Below, piece by piece: positions 1 through 5,181 of a stretch of DNA of 5,181 nt. The notes beneath the pieces were generated by a model. The model was not told where the DNA came from, ran no database searches, and was given only the letters and a program-made list of their open reading frames with translations. A program made the translations under genes and the position numbers. The stretch's first letter is position 1; every line of letters starts with the position of its first letter. The DNA is from Bacteroidota bacterium (lineage in GTDB: Bacteria; Bacteroidota; Bacteroidia; NS11-12g; UBA9320), in assembly GCA_003484585.1 (NCBI GenBank), contig DNBZ01000271.1:1-5181 (forward strand), read 5' to 3'.

Positions 1-645
1 GTCTTCGTGAGAGAAAGTAGAATCATCTTTAGTGTACCAATAAGCTTTCCATCCACTTGCTATAGCTCCTTTTACGTCTGCCTCTAGATTGTCTCCTACA
101 TAGCGGCTTGTCTTTAAATCGCTTTTAGCATTTTTTAGAGCAGTTTCAAAAACAAGAGGATGTGGTTTTTGCTTGCCTACTTCTTCGCTGATAGTTAGGG
201 TATTAAAGTATTTTCCTAAGTCCGAATGATTTAATTTTCTGCGTTGAACTTCTGCGAAACCGTTGGTGATAAGATGGAGCTCATATTTGCCTGCCAGATA
301 GTCTAGTAAGTCGCGAGCACCTTCAATCAATATCGTCTTTGTAGGGCAAATATCTAAATATTTCTCCCAGATATTATGAGGGATTTCTTCTTCATCTACC
401 TCCATCTCTCGAAAGGTGTCTACAAAACGTTTGCTACGGAGTACCTCTTTGGTTATCTTGTTTTGTCGGTAGAGCTTCCACATTTCATCATTGTTTTTCA
501 CGTAAATGTCTAGAAAGTCTTGTTCGCTTCTATGCGAGATGTAGCGAATTTGATATATTTGGTACAACTCTCTTAAGGTCTCTTCAGCGTTAGCGTCAAA
601 ATCCCAAAGTGTGTGGTCTAGGTCAAAGAATATGTTTTTTGGCAT
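1..645 (-). CDS. YjjG-like HAD-superfamily nucleotidase/phosphatase, 3' end outside the window
   Basis: This reading frame begins at an ATG (643-645) and stays open to the left edge, giving 215 visible residues. The family usually has about 225-235, so only a short C-terminal tail is missing. All four HAD motifs are visible: motif I FFDLDHTLWDF with nucleophile Asp8 and Asp10, motif II LITNG with Thr127, motif III GKQKPHP with Lys160, and motif IV YVGDNLEADV with Asp185 and Asp190. Residues of about 16-95 are helical and acidic, as expected of a C1 cap domain. The DLDHTLWDF start and the overall pattern resemble the YjjG/YfnB group, whose characterised members dephosphorylate pyrimidine nucleoside monophosphates, including non-canonical ones. 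That substrate is inferred from family membership. The gene follows upp on the same strand after 62 bp with no clear terminator or TAnnTTTG promoter between them, so co-transcription is likely. The HAD class is certain; the exact substrate is not. Confidence 0.9.
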   Translation of the reverse strand, partial: MPKNIFFDLDHTLWDFDANAEETLRELYQIYQIRYISHRSEQDFLDIYVKNNDEMWKLYRQNKITKEVLRSKRFVDTFREMEVDEEEIPHNIWEKYLDICPTKTILIEGARDLLDYLAGKYELHLITNGFAEVQRRKLNHSDLGKYFNTLTISEEVGKQKPHPLVFETALKNAKSDLKTSRYVGDNLEADVKGAIASGWKAYWYTKDDSTFSHED

Positions 646-707
646 TGGCTTATTATTAAACAGTTAATTGGTGAAATAGTTGAACTTGAGTCTCCTTAGG
701 GTTTAAA

Positions 708-1370
708 TCAAAGTTTTTCTCCGAATGATAAATCTCCAGCATCTCCTAGCCCAGGGACTATATACCCACTCTCGTCTAAAGTCTCATCTATCACACCTAT
801 CCATAGATCTGCATTCGGAATATTGGCAGTGACGTAGTTCACACCTTGCTGACTACCTATTACGCTGACTAAGTAGACTTTACTTGGCTTCCCTTTTTTC
901 ATAAAAGCCTCGTAAGTCTGGACTAGACTTTGGCCAGTGGCGAGCATAGGGTCACAAATGATAAGTATGCGATTATTTATATCTGGAGTGGCCACATATT
1001 CTAGTACTATTTCAAATTCGGTATCTGTAGTATGTTTTCTATATGCAGAGATATAGGCTAGGTCTGCTTGGTCAAACATGTCATTTATACCACGCTGAAG
1101 TGGCAGTCCTGCTCTAAGTATAGTTGCCACTATAGGCTGCTCTTTTAGTTTTTTCACCTTAGCTACTCCCAGTGGTGTAGTGGTGAAATGGATGTCACTC
1201 TCCATTTTTTTGCTTATTTCATAAGCGGCTATTTGCCCTATGCGTTCTATGTTTTTACGAAAACGTGCTCTGTCTTGCTGTATGTCTTTGTCCCTTAGCT
1301 CACGAAGGAATTCGCTTACCAATGAAAACTCTTTAGATAGTATGTGTATCACACTTCGAAAATAAACCAT
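708..1370 (-). CDS. upp: Uracil phosphoribosyltransferase
   Basis: This 220-residue cytosolic enzyme should convert uracil and PRPP to UMP and pyrophosphate in pyrimidine salvage. The PRPP-binding loop is clear at residues 138-150 (ICDPMLATGQSLV, with Asp140, Thr145 and Gly146). The C-terminal uracil-binding segment is GYIVPGLGDAGD at 202-213, a hallmark of UPRTs. RAGLP at 86-90 corresponds to the conserved RAG segment that helps bind pyrophosphate. The length is a little above the usual 208-217. The start is supported because the IHILSKE and RFRKNIERIG segments typical of the family begin within a few residues of it. The usual GGS at the end of the PRPP loop is GQS here, which is probably lineage variation. 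The gene is divergent from nadC across 44 bp, and the HAD nucleotidase lies 62 bp downstream. I found no convincing -7 element on its strand. Confidence 0.95.
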   Translation of the reverse strand: MVYFRSVIHILSKEFSLVSEFLRELRDKDIQQDRARFRKNIERIGQIAAYEISKKMESDIHFTTTPLGVAKVKKLKEQPIVATILRAGLPLQRGINDMFDQADLAYISAYRKHTTDTEFEIVLEYVATPDINNRILIICDPMLATGQSLVQTYEAFMKKGKPSKVYLVSVIGSQQGVNYVTANIPNADLWIGVIDETLDESGYIVPGLGDAGDLSFGEKL

Positions 1371-1402
1371 TCTATTATTCTACTATTCATTTACTCAATG
1401 AT

Positions 1403-1410
1403 TAAATTTG
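1403..1410 (+). promoter_or_regulatory. Bacteroidota-type -7 element for nadC
   Basis: TAAATTTG matches the Bacteroidota -7 consensus TAnnTTTG exactly. It ends four bases before the nadC ATG, so transcription would begin at or next to the start codon and the mRNA would be leaderless or nearly so. No TTG -33 element is visible 17-23 bp upstream, so the promoter is incomplete by that criterion. Confidence 0.5.
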
Positions 1411-1414
1411 ACCA

Positions 1415-2263
1415 ATGAATTTCAATGATCCGTTTGTAATACAACTTATAGAACTTGCCATAGCAGAAGATATAGGAGATGGAGACCACAGCAGCTTAGG
1501 TTCTATACCTGCAGGCACGCAGGGTCAAGCACGCTTGCTGGTAAAAGACGAAGGTGTGCTCTGTGGCGTGTATTTGGCTATGCATATTATGGAGCGTATA
1601 GATGCGGATGTAGTATTTCATCAGCTGATAGATGAAGGAGCGTGGGTGAAGTATGGAGATATAGCTTTTACCGTAAAAGGGAGTGTACACAGCATACTGC
1701 AAGCGGAGCGACTAATGCTTAATTTTATGCAGCGTATGAGTGGAATAGCTACAGTGACCAAACGATTGGTAGATAAAATAGAAGGAACCAATGCTAAGTT
1801 GTTGGATACTCGTAAAACTACTCCTGGGCTACGTACATTTGAGAAGTATGCAGTGACAGTGGGTGGAGGTGTAAATCACCGTTTTGCACTTTGGGATATG
1901 GTGATGCTCAAGGATAATCACAATGACTATGCCGGTGGAATAACAGGAGGAGTGACGCGAACAAAAGAGTATCTAAACTCGAAAAGTAAAAATATTAAAA
2001 TAGAAGTAGAAACACGTGACTTGAAAGAAGTGCAAGAAGCACTTGATACTGGTTTAGTAGATCGCATAATGTTCGATAATTTCAGTCCAGAGCTAATGGT
2101 GGATGCTGTAAAGCTAGTGAATGGAAAATGCGAAACGGAAGCTAGCGGTGGAATTACGGGTGATACTATTCGTAGCTATGCTGAGACTGGAGTAGACTAT
2201 ATCTCAGTAGGAGCTCTTACGCATTCGGTGAAGAGTTTGGATTTAAGCCTTAAAGAGTATTGA
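1415..2263 (+). CDS. nadC: Nicotinate-nucleotide pyrophosphorylase (carboxylating), quinolinate phosphoribosyltransferase
   Basis: This 282-residue enzyme should make nicotinate mononucleotide, CO2 and pyrophosphate from quinolinate and PRPP, the third step of de novo NAD synthesis. The length is normal. Family signatures appear in order: EDIGDGDHSS at 19-28, AERLMLNFMQRMSGIAT at 97-113, DTRKTTPGLR at 131-140 with Arg133 and Lys134, GGGVNHRFALWDMVMLKDNH at 150-169 with His155, Arg156 and Lys166, IEVETRD at 196-202, MFDNFSP at 219-225 with Asp221, EASGGI at 243-248, and ISVGALTHS at 263-271. These cover the basic quinolinate pocket and the acidic residues of the alpha/beta-barrel active site. 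The ATG start is supported because FVIQLIELAIAEDIG aligns with the family's N-terminal helix. nadA and nadB are not in the window. The gene stands alone on its strand and ends tail-to-tail with the esterase gene 44 bp away. Confidence 0.97.
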   Translation: MNFNDPFVIQLIELAIAEDIGDGDHSSLGSIPAGTQGQARLLVKDEGVLCGVYLAMHIMERIDADVVFHQLIDEGAWVKYGDIAFTVKGSVHSILQAERLMLNFMQRMSGIATVTKRLVDKIEGTNAKLLDTRKTTPGLRTFEKYAVTVGGGVNHRFALWDMVMLKDNHNDYAGGITGGVTRTKEYLNSKSKNIKIEVETRDLKEVQEALDTGLVDRIMFDNFSPELMVDAVKLVNGKCETEASGGITGDTIRSYAETGVDYISVGALTHSVKSLDLSLKEY

Positions 2264-2288
2264 GTTGGGAAGTGTAGAGTGAAAGTCT

Positions 2289-2313
2289 GAGTACATTCTT
2301 AATGTCGTTACTC
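2289..2313. terminator. Possible weak hairpin between convergent nadC and esterase genes
   Basis: GAGTA-CATT pairs with AATG and TACTC around a CTT loop, with a four-base bulge (TCGT) on one side. It lies at the tail-to-tail junction and overlaps the last codons of the esterase. The stem is AT-rich and is followed on the plus strand only by a short TTTATT, so terminator function is weakly supported. Confidence 0.2.
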
Positions 2314-2934
2314 TTTATTCAATACTTTCACAATTCCTTCTACAAAAACCTCATGCACACCTTCAAAATTTACTAGATCCATATTTAGCTTACTGCTAGC
2401 TACCGCATCGTAAAATTCTGTTACAGAGTCTTCCGTTCTATACGGATCGTTTACCCCACTGAAGTATGTCATCTTAATGGGGTCGAAAATGTCTTTCTTA
2501 ATTTTCAAGTCCACATCTGGAGGCACTAGTCCGCTGCATATCAGAAATTTAGAAGGAGATATTTCACCTTCGGCTATCCATCTAAAAGCAGTGGCCACTC
2601 CTTGACTAAAACCGAGGATATTGACTTCTTTCCATTCTTGCTCTTGACTTATCTCAGCACGAATAGCATCTAAGTAGTTGATATAATTCTCTATATCTTG
2701 CTCTCTATTCTCCTTGGTCATCCAGCTAGCACCTACTCGGTCGCTTGTGCCTTCTAAGTAAAAATAGTGCTGTCCTTCGGGAGCTATTATAGTGTACTCC
2801 TCGCCGAGTTGTTTAAACTTACGTATAAAGAATTTAGCTAGCTGCCCATAACCATGGAGGACATAAAGTAGTTTCTTGCCTGTACCCTCTCGGTAGTAGG
2901 TGGCTTTTTGCTGATAGGATACTTGTGGAATCAA
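2308..2934 (-). CDS. Alpha/beta-hydrolase, phospholipase/carboxylesterase-like serine esterase
   Basis: This 208-residue protein has the pattern of small cytosolic serine esterases of the carboxylesterase/phospholipase type. LYVLHGYGQ at 23-31 supplies the HGxG oxyanion segment. GFSQG at 108-112 is the nucleophile elbow with Ser110. SGVNDPY at 159-165 supplies the probable acid Asp163, and EGVHEVF at 191-197 the catalytic His194. No signal peptide or membrane segment is visible. The substrate cannot be told from sequence. The start codon is TTG (2932-2934): the frame stays open upstream for about 160 bases but contains no ATG or GTG, and the next internal Met is residue 72, well past the first strands. 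A TAnnTTTG element lies seven bases before this TTG, which supports it. The gene is convergent with nadC and divergent from folA, and neither neighbour suggests a pathway. Confidence 0.85.
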   Translation of the reverse strand: MIPQVSYQQKATYYREGTGKKLLYVLHGYGQLAKFFIRKFKQLGEEYTIIAPEGQHYFYLEGTSDRVGASWMTKENREQDIENYINYLDAIRAEISQEQEWKEVNILGFSQGVATAFRWIAEGEISPSKFLICSGLVPPDVDLKIKKDIFDPIKMTYFSGVNDPYRTEDSVTEFYDAVASSKLNMDLVNFEGVHEVFVEGIVKVLNKE

Positions 2935-2941
2935 TGCAATA

Positions 2942-2949
2942 CAAAGATA
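2942..2949 (-). promoter_or_regulatory. Bacteroidota-type -7 element for the esterase gene
   Basis: Read on the minus strand this is TATCTTTG, an exact TAnnTTTG match, ending seven bases before the TTG start. It predicts a leader of only about two to four bases. No TTG -33 element is seen 17-23 bp further upstream. The element supports the TTG codon as the true translation start. Confidence 0.45.
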
Positions 2950-2979
2950 GAATCCTAAAATCCGAATATTCGATTTAAT

Positions 2980-3021
2980 CTTAAACTTATATCTTGACTT
3001 AAACTTAAACTTAAACTTAAA
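2980..3021. repeat. Hexanucleotide tandem repeat (CTTAAA)n between divergent genes
   Basis: Seven hexamer units lie in register: one CTTAAA, two imperfect units (CTTATA, TCTTGA), then four perfect CTTAAA copies (2998-3021). The second imperfect unit supplies the TTG of the predicted folA -33 element, and the last perfect unit supplies the TAAA of the -7 element. The array therefore spans the folA promoter spacer and lies upstream of the divergent esterase promoter. Confidence 0.9.
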
Positions 3022-3025
3022 TTTG
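2994..3025 (+). promoter_or_regulatory. folA promoter with -33 TTG and -7 TAAATTTG
   Basis: TTG at 2994-2996 and TAAATTTG at 3018-3025 are separated by 21 bp, which fits the spacing of roughly 17-23 bp reported for Flavobacterium-type promoters. The -7 element matches TAnnTTTG exactly and ends five bases before the folA ATG, so the transcript should be leaderless or carry only one or two leader bases. Most of the spacer is CTTAAA repeat. Confidence 0.6.
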
Positions 3026-3030
3026 CTGTA

Positions 3031-3528
3031 ATGACCATTTCTCTCATAGTAGCCCGAGCAAAAGATAACGCAATAGGAAAGGACAATGATCTTCTATGGA
3101 AGATAAAGGATGATCTAAGACTATTTAAACGCACTACAGCAGGACACGTGGTGATACACGGACGCAAGAGTTTTGAGAGCATAGGTTTCCCATTGCCTAA
3201 TAGAAGCAACATCATTATTACCCGGAATAAGGACTATAAAGCAGAGGGTGCTTTTGTGACTAACTCGCTAGAAGAAGCTATTGAGCTAGGGCAAAAACTA
3301 GAGATGAATGACGAGATTTTTATCCTAGGGGGAGCAGAGATCTATCGCCAATCGCTAGATCTGGTAGATAGAATGTACCTCAGCGAGGTGAAAGGAGAAT
3401 TTCCTGATGCTGATGTTTACTTCCCAGAGCCAAACCTAGAGGGCTGGAATCAAGTGAAATGCGATACATACGAGCAGAGTGAAGCCAATGAATTTGCTTT
3501 TGATTTCTGTGTGTGGGAGAGGGGTTAG
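3031..3528 (+). CDS. folA: Dihydrofolate reductase
   Basis: This 165-residue enzyme should reduce dihydrofolate to tetrahydrofolate with NADPH, supplying one-carbon carriers for thymidylate, purine and methionine synthesis. Its length is typical of chromosomal DHFR. Visible family segments are ISLIVA at 3-8, AIGKDNDLLW at 14-23, the catalytic acid Asp28 in DDLRLFK, GRKSFESIG at 44-52, PLPNRSNIIITR at 54-65 with Arg58 (E. coli Arg57, which binds the folate glutamate), and IFILGGAEIY at 96-105 for the NADPH diphosphate. The ATG is directly supported because the first beta strand follows it. Some active-site loop residues are unusual: LLWKIK replaces the common LPW.LP/IP pattern, and His43 stands where the VIMGR methionine normally lies. 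thyA is not in the window. The gene is divergent from the esterase, with a repeat-containing promoter just upstream. Confidence 0.95.
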   Translation: MTISLIVARAKDNAIGKDNDLLWKIKDDLRLFKRTTAGHVVIHGRKSFESIGFPLPNRSNIIITRNKDYKAEGAFVTNSLEEAIELGQKLEMNDEIFILGGAEIYRQSLDLVDRMYLSEVKGEFPDADVYFPEPNLEGWNQVKCDTYEQSEANEFAFDFCVWERG

Positions 3529-3558
3529 TAAAATCTCACCCCAGGTTCAGGCTTTTTT
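3516..3558 (+). terminator. Possible folA terminator
   Basis: GGGGT (3521-3525) can pair with ACCCC (3538-3542) across a 12-base loop at the folA stop codon, and a run of six T follows at 3553-3558. The T run is ten bases from the stem rather than next to it, and an alternative GAGA/TCTC stem competes. The signal is weak. Confidence 0.25.
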
Positions 3559-3692
3559 AAATCTATCCAAAATATATGAATGGCTTCTTTTTCGTCTATC
3601 AAACCATTACTATTTTTGTATAGCTTAGCTCTTACATGCAAGTGGTCGTTTTGATTATCATATTCTGAGCCTAGTACTGAATATGCTGATTT
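3525..3692 (-). pseudogene. Protein-like fragment, unrecognised, probably the 3' remnant of a decayed gene
   Basis: A minus-strand frame of 55 codons ends at a TAA (3525-3527) that overlaps the folA stop tail-to-tail. It reads like real protein: SVLGSEYDNQNDHLHVRAKL, then a segment with IDEKEAIHIFWIDLKK, ending PEPGVRFY. It has no ATG and is closed upstream by two adjacent stops, TAA (3693-3695) and TGA (3696-3698). One frame away, the bases immediately upstream read VFSPDKN, which would join naturally to SAYSVLG, suggesting a single-base frameshift. Further upstream, the original frame gives GDYFRGRLEYF before reaching asnS. I do not recognise the family. It may be a gene remnant left between folA and asnS, or protein-like by chance; codon use resembles the neighbours. 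Confidence 0.35.
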
Positions 3693-3762
3693 TTATCAGG
3701 TGAAAATACTTAAAATAAAATACTCTAAGCGACCACGAAAATAATCTCCAAGGCGACTATTT

Positions 3763-5181
3763 TTACGGCTCCAATCTCCCGTAGTATCTTGGGAATGGAA
3801 TTGTCTCACGTACGTGATCCAGTTTACATACCCATGCAACAAGTCGCTCTAGTCCCAGTCCAAAACCAGAGTGTGGTACACTTCCGTATCTTCTTAGGTC
3901 CAGGTACCATTGGAAAACATCTAAAGGAAGCTTGTGTTCGTTTATCTTTTCTACGAGCCACTCTTCACTCGTTTCACGCTCACCTCCACCTACTATCTCT
4001 CCATATCCTTCTGGAGCTAGCACGTCTACACCTCTCGCAAAACGAGGATCTTCCGGATTACGCTTCATATAGAATGCCTTGATCTCATGTGGCCAATCGT
4101 ATACCATTATAGGTAAGTCAAATAGGCGAGTAAGTACAGTCTCGTCACTACCTCCAAAATCGTTTCCGTATGTGAAGTCACGAGCAGATTTAAGCCAGTT
4201 TGGGATATTGCGTTGCTCTTCTTCTAGTTGTTTGAGCTCGTTTTTCAATCCATCGATTTTACTTTGGTTGAAATTGATCACCCCTTTTTTAATGCCTCCA
4301 GCAGCTATCGTAGCTTCACGTTCTGCTATTTCAGCTTTGGCTTCTAGGATACGAGCATTTACTATTTCTAGGTCAGACTCAAGTGTTTTGAGTGAGTTTT
4401 GACCTTCTACGTCTTTATCTCCTTTCAGTATTTCTACTGCTTCGTCATAGCTTAGTCTAGGAAAAGGTTTGGCTATAGTTTCTAGTTTAGAGATATCTCT
4501 ACCGAGTATTTCTAGTTCTGCAGGACATTTTTCTATTACTTCTTGTACCACCGCTCTCAAGAAAGCTTCTATGGTGTCCATATTTTCGAAGATGTCACAA
4601 AAAGCCATCTCTGGCTCTATCATCCAAAACTCAGATAAATGTCTTCTCGTCTTAGACTTCTCAGCTCTAAAGGTAGGGCCAAACGTATATATCTTGCCCA
4701 TGGCCATTGCCATAGCTTCACCATAGAGTTGCCCACTCTGCGTAAGGTAGGCAGGTTTACCGTAGTAGTCCGTTTCAAAAAGGTCTGTAGTCCCCTCGGC
4801 AGCATTTCCCGTAAAAATTGGTGCATCCATTTGTACGAAATCTTGACTCTGAAAGAAATTATGAATAGCATATATCACACTATTACGCACTTTCATTATG
4901 GCCCATTGTCTTTGGCTACGTAGCCATAAGTGTCTTTTATCTACTAAGAATTCTACTCCGTGTTCTTTATTGGATATAGGATAGTCTTTTGCATTTTGAT
5001 AGACTTTGAGGCCTGTAGCGTGTAGCTCGTATCCACCGATTTGGCGTTCGTCTACCACTACTTTACCTGTGATAGCAACAGAACTCTCTTGCCCTAGTGA
5101 TTTTGCCTCGGCAAATAATTCTTCACCTAAATCTTCGATGCCGAGTATGCATTGGCACATACCCTGTCCGTCACGTAAATT
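3763..5181 (-). CDS. asnS: Asparaginyl-tRNA synthetase, 5' end outside the window
   Basis: This class IIb aminoacyl-tRNA synthetase charges tRNA-Asn with asparagine in the cytosol. The window holds 472 residues ending in ETIPFPRYYGRLEP, the normal AsnRS C-terminus. The frame continues to the right edge: NLRDGQG precedes the Met at 5158-5160 and matches the conserved OB-fold strand, so that Met is internal and the N-terminus (perhaps 35-45 residues) is missing. In visible-residue numbering, motif 1 ends near FVQMDAPI (115-122), the substrate loop is QSGQLYGEA (148-156), motif 2 is FRAEKSKTRRHLSEFWMIEPE (171-191), and motif 3 is GFGLGLERL (439-447). The sequence closely resembles the Bacillus-type enzyme except for about 80 extra residues at about 254-335, rich in Glu, Lys and Leu and likely helical. 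The SQSGQLY and TFRAEKSKT signatures favour AsnRS over AspRS. Its promoter is outside the window. Confidence 0.96.
   Translation of the reverse strand, partial: NLRDGQGMCQCILGIEDLGEELFAEAKSLGQESSVAITGKVVVDERQIGGYELHATGLKVYQNAKDYPISNKEHGVEFLVDKRHLWLRSQRQWAIMKVRNSVIYAIHNFFQSQDFVQMDAPIFTGNAAEGTTDLFETDYYGKPAYLTQSGQLYGEAMAMAMGKIYTFGPTFRAEKSKTRRHLSEFWMIEPEMAFCDIFENMDTIEAFLRAVVQEVIEKCPAELEILGRDISKLETIAKPFPRLSYDEAVEILKGDKDVEGQNSLKTLESDLEIVNARILEAKAEIAEREATIAAGGIKKGVINFNQSKIDGLKNELKQLEEEQRNIPNWLKSARDFTYGNDFGGSDETVLTRLFDLPIMVYDWPHEIKAFYMKRNPEDPRFARGVDVLAPEGYGEIVGGGERETSEEWLVEKINEHKLPLDVFQWYLDLRRYGSVPHSGFGLGLERLVAWVCKLDHVRETIPFPRYYGRLEP

Noticed and set aside
1496..1702. Minus-strand open frame of 68 codons inside nadC
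   Set aside because: It is antisense to conserved nadC codons, and its product has no recognisable features.
2279..2331. Eight-base inverted repeat GTGAAAGT/ACTTTCAC spanning the nadC-esterase junction
   Set aside because: The 37-base loop includes esterase coding sequence, and there is no T run after the stem.
2963..2972. Ten-base palindrome CGAATATTCG between the esterase and folA promoters
   Set aside because: A few such palindromes are expected by chance in 5 kb, and there is no second copy nearby. The location is suggestive but not enough to call an operator.
2955..3215. Minus-strand open frame of 86 codons antisense to the folA start, with a Ser-Leu repeat
   Set aside because: The Ser-Leu run is a translation of the CTTAAA repeat, and the rest is antisense to a clear DHFR gene with no family resemblance.
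3686..3699. Small perfect hairpin CTGAT-TTTT-ATCAG
   Set aside because: The stem is only five AT-rich base pairs with no adjacent T run on either strand, so it is not a credible terminator.
3642..3736. Seven-base inverted repeat GTGGTCG/CGACCAC flanking an 81-base loop
   Set aside because: A seven-base match with a long loop is expected about once by chance in a gap of this size, and there is no further pairing inside it.
4620..4871. Minus-strand open frame of 83 codons inside asnS
   Set aside because: It is an out-of-frame reading of the conserved AsnRS catalytic region.
3789..4923. Several plus-strand open frames of 85-107 codons
   Set aside because: They lie antisense to asnS, show Ser/Arg/Leu-rich composition typical of shadow frames, and lack recognisable domains or promoters.
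5158..5160. ATG as the start of asnS
   Set aside because: The frame continues upstream to the window edge with NLRDGQG, which matches the conserved OB-fold strand of AsnRS, so this Met is internal.

Overview
The window looks like a chromosomal housekeeping segment from a member of the Bacteroidota. Three signs support this. The DNA is AT-rich, and no Shine-Dalgarno sequence is well placed before any start. Three starts carry exact TAnnTTTG elements, the -7 consensus of Bacteroidota promoters. The protein types (UPRT, YjjG-like HAD, DHFR) also fit that phylum. I cannot name a genus. There are no RNA genes, insertion sequences, CRISPR arrays or phage genes.

Layout from left to right: (1) on the minus strand, upp (uracil phosphoribosyltransferase) is followed 62 bp later by a YjjG-like HAD phosphatase that runs off the left edge, a plausible pyrimidine salvage and clean-up pair. 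(2) nadC, for NAD synthesis from quinolinate, is divergent from upp across a 44-bp gap on the plus strand. (3) An alpha/beta-hydrolase esterase lies on the minus strand, tail-to-tail with nadC, and apparently starts at TTG. (4) folA (dihydrofolate reductase) is divergent from the esterase on the plus strand. The 96-bp gap between them holds a hexanucleotide tandem repeat that fills the -33/-7 spacer of the folA promoter. (5) A 234-bp gap holds a protein-like but broken minus-strand reading frame, probably a gene remnant. (6) asnS (asparaginyl-tRNA synthetase) lies on the minus strand and runs off the right edge. Its catalytic domain carries an insertion of about 80 residues that looks like a coiled-coil hairpin.

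The functions are basic nucleotide, NAD, folate and translation metabolism. Frequent strand switching suggests mostly single-gene transcripts, apart from upp-HAD. I see no new multi-gene system. The points most worth a second look are the repeat-containing folA promoter, the short or absent leaders at three genes, the asnS insertion, the changed DHFR active-site loop and the broken frame between folA and asnS.
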